From: CALZKI01 sp964567585
GTDB taxonomy: Bacteria; Bacillota; Clostridia; Lachnospirales; Lachnospiraceae
Assembly: GCA_964567585.1 (NCBI GenBank)
Contig: CAZMND010000002.1
Location: 1-64,000, forward strand
DNA length: 64,000 nt
Reading direction: 5' to 3'
The notes under the pieces were generated by a model, which did not search any database, was not told where the DNA came from, and was given only the letters and a program-made list of their open reading frames with translations. Below, piece by piece: positions 1 to 9,062 of the stretch. The position numbers were made by a program, and so were the translations under genes. Position 1 is the stretch's first letter, and the number at the start of each line of letters is the position of its first letter.

Positions 1-2
1 TT

Positions 3-1265
3 AACTGTAAAAATGCACAGTGTGTAAAGGGCTGTCCTGTTTCTATCAATATTCCGGGCTTTATTGAACAGGTTAAAGAAGGAAATTTTGAAAAAGCATA
101 TGAAATCATCGGAGAATCTTCATCACTTCCGGCTGTTTGTGGTCGTGTATGCCCACAGGAAAGCCAGTGTGAAGGAAAATGTATCCGTGGTATTAAAGGC
201 GATCCGATTTCTATCGGTAAATTGGAAAGATTTGTGGCTGACTGGGCTTGTAATGAAGGCATTAAACCAATCGGCGCAAAAGAAAAGAATGGTAAAAAGG
301 TTGCAGTTATCGGTTCAGGTCCTGCAGGTTTGACTTGTGCAGGTGACCTTGCAAAAATGGGTTATGATGTAACTATTTTTGAAGCACTTCATGAAGCCGG
401 CGGCGTACTTGTTTACGGTATTCCTGAGTTCAGATTACCAAAAACAGACGTTGTTGCAAAAGAAATCGAAAACGTAAAATCTCTTGGTGTTCAGATTGAA
501 ACAAACGTTGTTGTGGGTAAATATGTAACGATTGATGAATTGATTGAAGAAGAAGGCTTCTCAGCTGTATTTATCGGTTCCGGTGCAGGTCTTCCTAAGT
601 TTATGGGAATTCCGGGCGAACAGGCTAACGGTGTATTTTCAGCAAACGAATACTTAACAAGAAGCAACCTTATGAAAGCGTTTGATGAAAACTCTACAAC
701 ACCGATTATGCGCGGTAAAAAAGTAGCTGTTGTAGGTGGCGGTAACGTAGCTATGGACGCAGCAAGAACCGCACTTCGTCTTGGTGCTGAAGTACACATT
801 GTATACAGACGTAGCGAAGAAGAATTACCGGCCAGAGTGGAAGAAGTTCATCATGCAAAAGAAGAAGGCGTAATTTTTGATCTTCTTACAAACCCTGTAG
901 AAATCTTAAGTGATGAAAACGGCTGGGTATGTGGTATCAAGTGTGTTCAGATGGAACTTGGTGAACCGGATGAATCAGGCAGAAGAAGACCGGTTGTTAA
1001 AGAAGACAGCGAATTTGTAATTGATGTAGATACAGTAATTATGTCACTTGGTACATCACCAAACCCACTTATTTCTTCTACAACAGAAGGACTAGAAACA
1101 AATAAATGGAAATGTATTATTGCAGATGAAACCACAGGTAAAACAACTAAAGAAGGCGTATATGCCGGTGGTGATGCCGTAACAGGTGCAGCGACAGTTA
1201 TTTTGGCTATGGGCGCAGGTAAAGCAGGAGCACAGGGTATTCACGAATATCTGAGCAATAAATAA
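3..1265 (+). CDS. gltD: Glutamate synthase (NADPH) small subunit, 5' truncated by window edge
   Basis: Flavoprotein that passes electrons from NADPH through FAD and Fe-S clusters to the large glutamate synthase subunit for glutamate formation. The reading frame is open from the first bases, so the true start lies upstream. Codons from position 3 give a cysteine-rich N-terminal region of the ferredoxin-like domain (NCKNAQCVKGCP, then CGRVCP and CEGKC), which holds the [4Fe-4S] ligands. Two Rossmann motifs follow: VIGSGPAGLTC for FAD and VVGGGNVAMDAARTALRLGA for NADPH, then a C-terminal GGDAVTGAATVILAMGAGK flavin motif. The internal ATG at 222 would remove the Fe-S domain and is not the start. 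Related NAD(P)H-dependent oxidoreductase subunits share this fold, so the glutamate synthase assignment is strong but not exclusive. Confidence 0.88.
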   Translation, partial: NCKNAQCVKGCPVSINIPGFIEQVKEGNFEKAYEIIGESSSLPAVCGRVCPQESQCEGKCIRGIKGDPISIGKLERFVADWACNEGIKPIGAKEKNGKKVAVIGSGPAGLTCAGDLAKMGYDVTIFEALHEAGGVLVYGIPEFRLPKTDVVAKEIENVKSLGVQIETNVVVGKYVTIDELIEEEGFSAVFIGSGAGLPKFMGIPGEQANGVFSANEYLTRSNLMKAFDENSTTPIMRGKKVAVVGGGNVAMDAARTALRLGAEVHIVYRRSEEELPARVEEVHHAKEEGVIFDLLTNPVEILSDENGWVCGIKCVQMELGEPDESGRRRPVVKEDSEFVIDVDTVIMSLGTSPNPLISSTTEGLETNKWKCIIADETTGKTTKEGVYAGGDAVTGAATVILAMGAGKAGAQGIHEYLSNK

Positions 1266-1307
1266 TTTGTTTTTTACAGGCTGTAGACAGTTAAGGAGGA
1301 ATTTTGT

Positions 1308-2021
1308 ATGGCATGGTGTCCTGTATGCAAATGTGAATATAAAAAAGGCATTTTAAAATGTGCCGAATGCAAAGTGGAACTTGTGGATTCTTTGGAAGAA
1401 AAGTGTGAAGAGCTACCGATTCCTGAAGAAGCATTGGGTGAAGAAATTATTTTGGAACTTGCCAAAGAACTGAATGAAAATAATGAAATTCATTTTATAG
1501 ACAAGGACGCAGAAATTCCGGCAGTTCGTATTGCGAAACAGACAGGTGCATACCGAAACAGTAAGGAATTGTCGAATGAAAATAAATCCAGTGCCTACAT
1601 CCTCTTGCCTGTTGGTGTGCTTGGAATTATAGCACTTGTGCTAATTTGGTTTGATGTGATTCCACTTTACTCAAGTGTTACATCTAAAATTATTACTTCG
1701 GTGGTAATGGGCTCTTTGTTTGTTGTTTTTGTCGTGATGGGAATTGTTTCCTTAAAGAATGCCGGAAAACTGGATGAAAAGGCGAACGAGGAAGGCGACT
1801 TGACGAAGGAAATTTTCAAATATTTCTCCGAAAATTATTCGGCAGATGCTGTGGATGAAAAAATCTATGATTCCCAGTGGAATGATTTACCGGAAGAAGA
1901 AAAATATTTTAAGAGAATTGAGTGTATAAAATCATTAATCATAAAACAGTTCATGAACCTCGAAGAAAACTATGTTGATTTTATGAGTGATGAAATCTAC
2001 ACAAAATTTTATGAAGAATAA
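1308..2021 (+). CDS. Zinc-ribbon membrane protein of unknown function
   Basis: I do not recognise a function. The 237-residue protein opens with four spaced cysteines (CPVCKCEY...CAEC) that look like a small zinc ribbon. An acidic stretch follows, then two hydrophobic helices (about residues 98-117 and 125-146), then an acidic helical C-terminal region. This predicts an inner-membrane protein with both ends in the cytoplasm. A strong ribosome site (aaggagg) precedes the ATG. It sits 42 bp after the gltD-like gene and 5 bp before rlmH, so it is probably cotranscribed with rlmH. The two halves of its sequence differ in character, but nothing suggests a frameshift. Confidence 0.75.
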   Translation: MAWCPVCKCEYKKGILKCAECKVELVDSLEEKCEELPIPEEALGEEIILELAKELNENNEIHFIDKDAEIPAVRIAKQTGAYRNSKELSNENKSSAYILLPVGVLGIIALVLIWFDVIPLYSSVTSKIITSVVMGSLFVVFVVMGIVSLKNAGKLDEKANEEGDLTKEIFKYFSENYSADAVDEKIYDSQWNDLPEEEKYFKRIECIKSLIIKQFMNLEENYVDFMSDEIYTKFYEE

Positions 2022-2026
2022 TTATT

Positions 2027-2506
2027 ATGAAAATTACAGTTATTTCCGTCGGGAAAGTGAAAGAAAAATTTTATAGGGATGCCATTTGCGAGTATGAAAA
2101 ACGCCTGTCCAGATACTGTAAATTTCAAATTGTTGAAGTTGCGGATGAAAAGACAACGGATAGGGCAAGCACTACAGAAGAAGAGCAGATAAAAGAAAAA
2201 GAAGCTGACAGGATTTTGTCATATGTGAAAGAGGATGCATTTGTAATTACTTTGGAAATTGCAGGCAAGAAACTTGATTCTGTTGAGTTCGCGAGGCTGT
2301 TGGAGCAAAAGGGCGTTTATGGAGTAAGCCATATACAGTTTGTAATCGGCGGTTCCCTGGGACTGCATAAAAAGGTCAGTGACAGAAGTGATTATAAATT
2401 GAGTTTTTCGGACATGACATTCCCGCATCAGTTAATGCGTGTAATTTTATCCGAACAGATATACAGGGCGTACCGGATTATTTCGGGAGAACCATATCAT
2501 AAATAA
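2027..2506 (+). CDS. rlmH: 23S rRNA pseudouridine1915 N3-methyltransferase RlmH
   Basis: SPOUT-class methyltransferase that uses S-adenosylmethionine to methylate pseudouridine 1915 in helix 69 of 23S rRNA, late in 50S assembly. The 159-residue length is normal for RlmH. The trefoil-knot SAM-binding motif is visible as FVIGGSLGL, and the family's C-terminal signature is intact (MTFPHQLMRVILSEQIYRA, ending GEPYHK). The N-terminus MKITVISVGKVKEKFY is also typical. It is the last gene before a strong terminator, so it ends the first transcription unit of the window. Confidence 0.96.
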   Translation: MKITVISVGKVKEKFYRDAICEYEKRLSRYCKFQIVEVADEKTTDRASTTEEEQIKEKEADRILSYVKEDAFVITLEIAGKKLDSVEFARLLEQKGVYGVSHIQFVIGGSLGLHKKVSDRSDYKLSFSDMTFPHQLMRVILSEQIYRAYRIISGEPYHK

Positions 2507-2513
2507 CAGATAA

Positions 2514-2570
2514 AACACTATAACTTGTTTGATTTTTATGGAAGAATACAAGTTATGGTGTTTTTTTTTT
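2514..2570 (+). terminator. Rho-independent terminator after rlmH
   Basis: A 15-bp stem (2514-2528 pairing with 2548-2562, one G-U pair) with a 19-base loop runs into a T-tract ending at 2570. It separates rlmH from the large ATPase/surface-protein operon. Confidence 0.92.
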
Positions 2571-2591
2571 GTCGAAATTTGAAATTTAGTA

Positions 2592-2619
2592 TTTATAAAT
2601 TTTTATTTAGTGCTATAAT
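2592..2619 (+). promoter_or_regulatory. Probable sigma-A promoter of the ATPase/surface-protein operon
   Basis: A perfect -10 TATAAT at 2614-2619 is preceded by TGC, which makes an extended -10. A weak -35 (TTTATA, 2592-2597) lies 16 bp upstream. It is the only good promoter in the 180 bp between the rlmH terminator and the first operon gene. It would give a 5' leader of about 115 nt. I could not match that leader to a riboswitch class I know. Confidence 0.6.
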
Positions 2620-2658
2620 AAAAAATAAGGTTTGATTATAAGGGGGTAGTCTGTCCAA

Positions 2659-2700
2659 ATGGCAGTTGTGCTATTCCGTGATGAACAAACATACATATAG
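2659..2700 (+). CDS. Possible 13-residue leader ORF upstream of the large operon
   Basis: ATG at 2659 opens a 13-codon frame (MAVVLFRDEQTYI) ending at 2698-2700. A good Shine-Dalgarno (AGGGGGT, 2641-2647) lies 11 nt upstream. It is inside the predicted 5' leader and ends 42 nt before the GTG of the first operon gene. It could be a translated leader that affects downstream initiation, or a chance frame. There is no other support. Confidence 0.2.
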   Translation: MAVVLFRDEQTYI

Positions 2701-2742
2701 GAAAAACGACATTCAGTCACATGAAAAAGGTAGGGACAAAAG

Positions 2743-5700
2743 GTGAAGAACAAGCAGTTAAGAGTAATTATGGTTGTAGTTTTTGCGTTGATATTAGCTG
2801 TAACCGGGTTAACAACTAAAACAATGCTCGATACGACCAAACAATTCTCACAGGACGGGTATGTGTTAGTGCCTTCCAGAGATGCAGAGACAACAACGAA
2901 TATGAATGAGCAGTTTTATTTTTCGGCAGGAACAAACTACCGTAATAAATATGGACAGACTATCAAATTCAAAGATACTTCCGATAGAGAAGTTTCTATG
3001 GGGACAGAGGAATTTGTTCATTATAATGATGGTTCACTTGGTGCATTTACTAAAGGGGTTGTTATGGATTTGGCAGAAATCGGGGACAACCAGGTCACAT
3101 ATTATGGTGTATCTGATAAAACCACGATTTTAAAACAGGGTCAGGAATATTCTATGTCATATCTTGGTAATTCTCTGGCATTAAAAGAATTTATCTGGAA
3201 AATTTCAGATGATACTTTTATGCTTGTATCACCGCAGATTGTTTTACATTTGGCTGACGATATAGAAGTGGTATTAGAGGATTATGTTCAGGTTCAGTAT
3301 GTTGCAGGTGGTATTGCGAGATTGGTTCACCAGCAGGGTACATATCAGACAGTGTCGGATCAGGCTTTTATTCAGTCGGACAGTGGTTTTGAATTAAAAT
3401 TAACGGAGAGGGCGTTTTATAACGGTCTCGAAAAAGCTGTGTCTTTAGATGAGATGGTAATTGATTCGTCCAGCAACCTTTATGTTGATGAAAATGAGGA
3501 AAGTTTAAAGATCCCTACTTTCCGCGTGGTAAATGGTAAAGACGGTGCTGATGGTGCTGATGGTTTTACAGGTGAAGATGGAACAGATGGTGATTCCGGT
3601 GAAAGCGGTACCAGTGGTGAAAATGGTATAAAAGGTCAGAACGGCTATGATGGCCTGGAAGGCGATAGTGGTGAATGGGGCTATGACGGACAGGTAGGCG
3701 AAGATGGTAAAGATGCTGAAAACAGTGCAGTTGTCGATGGTATTGTGGGCGTTGTACAGGAAAGCGCACCGACCGTTACTATGGATGCCCAGTCGTTTAA
3801 ACTTGGATCCAACAGTGTTTCTATGAGATTAAATGTAAATGACCCGAAAGGTCTCATTACATCTAATGATATTGAATGTGTTATTTATAGACGAGACAAT
3901 ATGACAGAAGTGTATAGAGATATAATCGCTTCCGGATATACAGGTAAGGAATTGTCGACAGATGATTTGCAGCCGGGAGTTGACTATGTATTGGTTGTTT
4001 CAGGTTCATATCAGTCAGAACATCATGGTTTGTTCGCTGAAGTAAACTTTTTCACAAAAATATTCAGAACAAATGAATTGGGACTTGCTATTGAAAAAGT
4101 GCAGGTTACAGAAGATTCTATCACGGTAAAAGTGGTAAAAGAAGCGGAAAGCTTGGTTTCTTCTTATGGTATTGCACTTTATAAAGGTACTGAAGAAGGT
4201 GCTACCAATATTACTACATACAAAGATACAACCTTTACGGATAGTGGAGAATTTATCTTTAAAAAGGACAATGGTCTGGAAACAGGTTTGGAAATTGAAC
4301 CTGATACAGAATATAGAATTAAATTAACAGACATTGTTGTTTACGACAGTGAAGAGAAAAACTCATACTCAAGTATGGGTGAAAAAGCCGATGTTTCAAA
4401 AATTGTAAAATCTTTAAAAGTAGCTCCGTACTATTTACTTGATGATAATGTAACACAGGTAAAAGTAAGTGAGAAAAAGACAAAGATTTTAACAAGCAGC
4501 CGTTATCAAACAGCTACGGTTTCTTTGGATACGGGTATTATAGATACACATAATGGTATTAAGGGATATCGTTATGAATTATATGAAACTGCCGTTGATG
4601 CAGCCAATACATCCAATGCTACATTGGTTCAGACAAAAGAAGTACAGACAATGGAAACGGTAACATTTAACATTGAGCCGAACCAGAGATACTTTGCAAG
4701 AGTAGTTGTACTTTTCAACGATAACGAAAAACTGGTTGAACTTGTAACAAATCCGTCGGATGTTGTTTCGTTGGCATTTTCAACATATCCTACCGTTAAA
4801 TTTATTAGTGAAAACGGTACGGAAGGTGTTTTATCACATGAATATGATAAAATTTCCGGTTACATTATGGTGGAAGATAACAGTGCAAAGCAGGATATGT
4901 TATTAGGTCATATCAATGCGGACTATCCGCTTGTAATAACTGTTACGGCACAGACCGGTGAATTACATACAATCAAACGATACGAAAAAGTAAATCCGCC
5001 AAGTGGATTTGCAGATTCAGGTGATGCAATTGCATATTATCATTTTGAAGTCGATGGTCTTGCAAGAGATATGACACATACTGTATCTGTTTCAGGCTAT
5101 GTAAATGATGGTCTTGCGGCTACAGAAGGGGAAAATGCAGGAGAACCATTGGTGGCATGGGCTGATCTGAGCTCAGCAGATAAAAAAGCCTGTCTGCAGT
5201 ATTTGTCAGGTTATAATATTACGTTGGAGCCGCCAACACAGATTTTAGTTCGGATGATGGCAGTGCCAAACGTTGGTGATGATTTATTTACAATTGCACT
5301 TGCATTTACGGACGAAGCAGGTAATGATGCAAGCTATGAAGTAGCCAATATGGAAAAAATCACATTCAGTTTAAAAACTGACAATGTTGATTCACCATCC
5401 ATTACAATCGGTACAGCAGCGAACTTAATGGATGCGGACGAACAGGATCATTCCAGTGATTATGGAAAGCTGTATTATGCAAAAAACGGTGATCCACTGA
5501 AATATACAGCTGTTGAAAACAATACATATTCACAGTATGTTTTGACAGATTCATCCTTTGGTGCAAAGGGCGATTTACGAATTGCAAATGGTGGTAACTT
5601 TAAGATTACTGTAGAGGCTGCATATGACTATACACAGGATGATACAGACTATCCGAAGGTAACGAACGAATTGGATATTGCCGGTTCATTAAGCTTTGAA

Positions 5701-8700
5701 GTGAAAAAGAGTCATACGAGAGTGGCAGATCCGAATGATGCTGTAAATGTTATTTTCATAGAAAATGACGAAAGAGAAATACCGGATGAAAATCTCGATG
5801 ATGATACAATCGTTGGTCTTACGGTAGATACAGGATATACATTAGCTGATGTGCATAAAATTATATATTATATTTACGAATTACCGGGAACAGACTCTGA
5901 CATTCTTGTAAAAGATGATAATCCGGCAGATGTTCTTTATAAGGAACGTGATAGTGGCTATTGGAGTTCGTCACAGGTAAAAGTAAAACAGAAAACAATT
6001 AACGTAACACCGAGCGAAGATATTGGTGGTTCGGTTTCGCCTTGGACGGTTTATTTTGATCAAATGACCCTTGGTGAATCATCTTCCAATATTGCTGATG
6101 ATAATCAGGTGATTTTTGAACGTGGAAAAGTATACTTTATCCGCTATGAAATTGTAACTGACGGTAGTATGGAGGACACCGGAACACAAAGAATTTATCC
6201 GCACTGTGTATATGCAGGTCTTGATGAAATGACGGTTCCGTTCTATCGTTCAAATGTATTCGGCATTGAAAGACAGACACCGACGTTACAAAGATATTTA
6301 TGGGATACTGTAACAGCAGGCGGAAAAACAATCCAGACATGGAAATACAAACTGGATGATCCGGATAATGCTATTTTGGAATATGCGAAGGATGTAAAAG
6401 AAGATGTAATTGGTAATATTACACAATATGCATCCTATGATGCGGCAGTCGAAAAGACCGGTGGAACAGCAAGTCAGGCAGCTTCGTTGACAGCGCTTTA
6501 TGATGGAAGCGGTGTTCCAAAAACAAACTATGAATCAATTGCTGTAACTGCACTGGGTGACAAAAAATGGTATACAATCGAAATTCCGTATTGTTTGTTC
6601 GAATATAATACAAAAACAGAGTATGAATCTGATAATGTATTTTCGATTTTATCTATGCCTTCCGAAGTAAAAGCAGTTAGCGATATTACTACAGCAGTTT
6701 CAAAAAATGGTAATGCTGCTACGGATTATGCTGTTAACGGCGTTATGGTTAAAGATGTAAGTGATATTAAAGGTATCAAAGATGAGTACGGATACCGCAT
6801 TAAGATTACATTGCAGGGTTCTCAGGTTGACAGAGTTGCAGCGTTAAAGGCTACGATTACAGGCGAAGACGACCTGGGTAATACAAAGGTAGTAGTATTT
6901 GATCCGGTAGCGGTAAAAATACAGAACGGTGTTATTGGTACAGGCGCAAATAATTTTGCATATGCATATTTGGAATATGAACCGATTGTTGCTGCAGGAA
7001 TTAACCATAGGGATGTAAATATCCAGGTAGAAGCGTACTATACGACAAATCGTGCCGGTATGAGTTCCTTTACGGAATATACGGATGTGGTTCACTCAGC
7101 TGGCTATACAGCGGCAGATAATCAGTTTGCAAATGCAAATGCATGGGCATTAAAGAGATATAGTTACGATGAGGAGAATGGTGTTCAGACATACAATTAT
7201 TTTTACCAGTCAATTTTAGATGATAAAGGTAATTTGCAGCCGTGTCAGGAAATTTACAAAGATTCATCCAATACAGGTCTTGTTACCAAGACCTTGGCAG
7301 GCTCCGTATTTATTCCGCAGATGTCGGATGACAATACACTCAATATTGGATTTACCGGGGAAAACAACCTTGCATTTAAATATGCAATCAATCCTTTGGC
7401 TTATTCAAAGGATGTGGCAGGAAAATTCACTGACGTAATGTACGGTAAAACAATGACGCTTGAAATGGATGAAATAGGCGCGATGGCATTGGACGGCAGT
7501 TATTATGAAGTGGAACTTTTGGCAAGAAAAACCTTAAAGATTGATTTTGGTGATTCTTCACAGAATTATGAAACTGCCAAGTTTACAACAGGTGATGGTA
7601 TGCCGGGTATTTCTTATTCCACAAGCGGTTCATCTACAGGTATGTCAAGTGCGGCAGTTCAGTTTGATATTAAAGGTGCATTGCCGGGAACTGATAACGG
7701 GTATTATATTTATCTTTATCCATCGGGAAGTTCCGAAAAAATCGAACTGGAAAAATGGGAATGTGACGGAGAAGTATATTACCTTGTAGCAGGCAAAGAC
7801 CCGACAACGGAAAATGATACTAAATTGTCAACTTCAGATACAAGTGTAGATTATGGTCTTGTAGCCGATGGTGCAAAAGTGGTATTTGCTATCCGTGGTC
7901 TCGAAAAGAATACTACATATCAGGTAAAACTGATGGCAAGAGATACGCAGAATGTACTTGGTGATTTGTTTGACTATAAGTACGAAACCGGTGGTCGTTA
8001 TTATCCGTTTAAGACAACATCTTTGATTGAGATGGAGTCAAGTAATATTACATTTACATATGATTCGTATAGAAATAAATACGGTACATTAAGATATGCG
8101 GTTTTAGGTAGTGAAGGTACCGGAATGAGAATTTTCTATAAGATTTATGATGAATTAGGTGCAGAAGTAAAATGCGGTACCGGAACATATGATGATGAAC
8201 TGGGATATTTATTACAGCCATTAGGTAATAATGTAAAATATTATCAGAGTGATATGGCATTATGTAACCCTGTAAATATTAATTTTGCACCGGGTGGACT
8301 ATTACAGATGGGAGCCACCTATACTGTGCAATATCGTGCGTATACATCTACAAATGCAGGTGTGATAACGAACAAAACAGAACCGATTGGTTATTGTGAA
8401 CAGACATTTACAACACCGGACACTTTAGCAATGCCGCGTGCATCAATGCGTGTCGTATCAGCTGAGGATGCTTTAAATATAACGGTTGTTATGTATGATA
8501 CACAGAAAACAATATTTGATGATGTGTTCTATGTGGATGTGTATGATTTGGAAGGTAATTTGATGACCAATGAATCTACACAACTCAAAGGACAGACCAC
8601 AAGCGGAAAAAACAGTACCGTATTCAGCGGTAAGATTGAAAACCTTCCGTCTAACCAGTCATATAGGGTTATAGTTAAAGCAAGTTTGGACCGTGATAAC

Positions 8701-9048
8701 AACGGAGTAGCGGAAACAAGTTATGTAAACGAATTGACGGGTAGTACAATCAGTACTGCAACAGCAACAGTTTCCACAAGCTATACAGCTGACGGATATT
8801 TGTCATTTAAACTTTTAGATTTGGCAAACTTCGATAATGTGACAAGAATTGTGTACACGATTGATTCACAGGACGGTAGTACCAACTATGAAAATGCTGA
8901 TAAAGCAATTGATACATGGACAAAAGTTGGTAATACATATAGCTATACAACAAATTTTGTTCCTGAAGTAGGAACATATCATTATACATTGCAGTTCTAT
9001 AACGGTAGTGCACTCGTTGGTTCTGCAAGTGGTTACTTTACAAAATAG
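2743..9048 (+). CDS. Giant membrane-anchored surface protein with collagen-like rod and Fn3-like repeats (2101 aa)
   Basis: First gene of the operon. It starts at GTG with a purine-rich site (AAAGGTAGGG) upstream. A short basic N-tail (MKNKQLR) and one hydrophobic helix (about residues 8-24) act as an uncleaved signal anchor, leaving about 2070 residues outside. Residues ~35-264 form a beta-rich head that resembles the heads of three other proteins in this operon. Residues 265-324 are 20 uninterrupted Gly-X-Y triplets. The rest reads as a chain of about 100-residue Fn3-like beta domains, each with a 'pGv.Y.l.v.g.y' type strand. There is no LPXTG motif and no C-terminal membrane helix; it ends in GYFTK. 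Function unknown. Because it is cotranscribed with F1-like ATPase genes, I infer it is an extracellular arm of that machine. Confidence 0.85.
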   Translation: MKNKQLRVIMVVVFALILAVTGLTTKTMLDTTKQFSQDGYVLVPSRDAETTTNMNEQFYFSAGTNYRNKYGQTIKFKDTSDREVSMGTEEFVHYNDGSLGAFTKGVVMDLAEIGDNQVTYYGVSDKTTILKQGQEYSMSYLGNSLALKEFIWKISDDTFMLVSPQIVLHLADDIEVVLEDYVQVQYVAGGIARLVHQQGTYQTVSDQAFIQSDSGFELKLTERAFYNGLEKAVSLDEMVIDSSSNLYVDENEESLKIPTFRVVNGKDGADGADGFTGEDGTDGDSGESGTSGENGIKGQNGYDGLEGDSGEWGYDGQVGEDGKDAENSAVVDGIVGVVQESAPTVTMDAQSFKLGSNSVSMRLNVNDPKGLITSNDIECVIYRRDNMTEVYRDIIASGYTGKELSTDDLQPGVDYVLVVSGSYQSEHHGLFAEVNFFTKIFRTNELGLAIEKVQVTEDSITVKVVKEAESLVSSYGIALYKGTEEGATNITTYKDTTFTDSGEFIFKKDNGLETGLEIEPDTEYRIKLTDIVVYDSEEKNSYSSMGEKADVSKIVKSLKVAPYYLLDDNVTQVKVSEKKTKILTSSRYQTATVSLDTGIIDTHNGIKGYRYELYETAVDAANTSNATLVQTKEVQTMETVTFNIEPNQRYFARVVVLFNDNEKLVELVTNPSDVVSLAFSTYPTVKFISENGTEGVLSHEYDKISGYIMVEDNSAKQDMLLGHINADYPLVITVTAQTGELHTIKRYEKVNPPSGFADSGDAIAYYHFEVDGLARDMTHTVSVSGYVNDGLAATEGENAGEPLVAWADLSSADKKACLQYLSGYNITLEPPTQILVRMMAVPNVGDDLFTIALAFTDEAGNDASYEVANMEKITFSLKTDNVDSPSITIGTAANLMDADEQDHSSDYGKLYYAKNGDPLKYTAVENNTYSQYVLTDSSFGAKGDLRIANGGNFKITVEAAYDYTQDDTDYPKVTNELDIAGSLSFEVKKSHTRVADPNDAVNVIFIENDEREIPDENLDDDTIVGLTVDTGYTLADVHKIIYYIYELPGTDSDILVKDDNPADVLYKERDSGYWSSSQVKVKQKTINVTPSEDIGGSVSPWTVYFDQMTLGESSSNIADDNQVIFERGKVYFIRYEIVTDGSMEDTGTQRIYPHCVYAGLDEMTVPFYRSNVFGIERQTPTLQRYLWDTVTAGGKTIQTWKYKLDDPDNAILEYAKDVKEDVIGNITQYASYDAAVEKTGGTASQAASLTALYDGSGVPKTNYESIAVTALGDKKWYTIEIPYCLFEYNTKTEYESDNVFSILSMPSEVKAVSDITTAVSKNGNAATDYAVNGVMVKDVSDIKGIKDEYGYRIKITLQGSQVDRVAALKATITGEDDLGNTKVVVFDPVAVKIQNGVIGTGANNFAYAYLEYEPIVAAGINHRDVNIQVEAYYTTNRAGMSSFTEYTDVVHSAGYTAADNQFANANAWALKRYSYDEENGVQTYNYFYQSILDDKGNLQPCQEIYKDSSNTGLVTKTLAGSVFIPQMSDDNTLNIGFTGENNLAFKYAINPLAYSKDVAGKFTDVMYGKTMTLEMDEIGAMALDGSYYEVELLARKTLKIDFGDSSQNYETAKFTTGDGMPGISYSTSGSSTGMSSAAVQFDIKGALPGTDNGYYIYLYPSGSSEKIELEKWECDGEVYYLVAGKDPTTENDTKLSTSDTSVDYGLVADGAKVVFAIRGLEKNTTYQVKLMARDTQNVLGDLFDYKYETGGRYYPFKTTSLIEMESSNITFTYDSYRNKYGTLRYAVLGSEGTGMRIFYKIYDELGAEVKCGTGTYDDELGYLLQPLGNNVKYYQSDMALCNPVNINFAPGGLLQMGATYTVQYRAYTSTNAGVITNKTEPIGYCEQTFTTPDTLAMPRASMRVVSAEDALNITVVMYDTQKTIFDDVFYVDVYDLEGNLMTNESTQLKGQTTSGKNSTVFSGKIENLPSNQSYRVIVKASLDRDNNGVAETSYVNELTGSTISTATATVSTSYTADGYLSFKLLDLANFDNVTRIVYTIDSQDGSTNYENADKAIDTWTKVGNTYSYTTNFVPEVGTYHYTLQFYNGSALVGSASGYFTK
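3535..3714 (+). repeat. Collagen-like Gly-X-Y tract (20 triplets)
   Basis: Codons 265-324 of the giant protein have Gly at every third position for 20 triplets (GKD GAD GAD GFT GED ... GED GKD). The X and Y positions are strongly acidic and contain no proline, unlike most collagen-like tracts. It lies between the membrane-proximal head and the Fn3-like chain, where it could act as a trimerising rod or spacer. Confidence 0.9.
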
Positions 9049-9062
9049 TTAGGGGAGAACGT

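Noticed and set aside
64..333. Short + strand frame at the window start.
   Set aside because: The true frame here (from position 3) encodes the Cys-rich domain continuous with the glutamate synthase small subunit.
2620..2742. Riboswitch (for example cyclic-di-GMP type) in the leader of the giant operon.
   Set aside because: I could not find the conserved core of any class I know, and no clear multi-helix fold was visible. Only a covariance model search would settle it.
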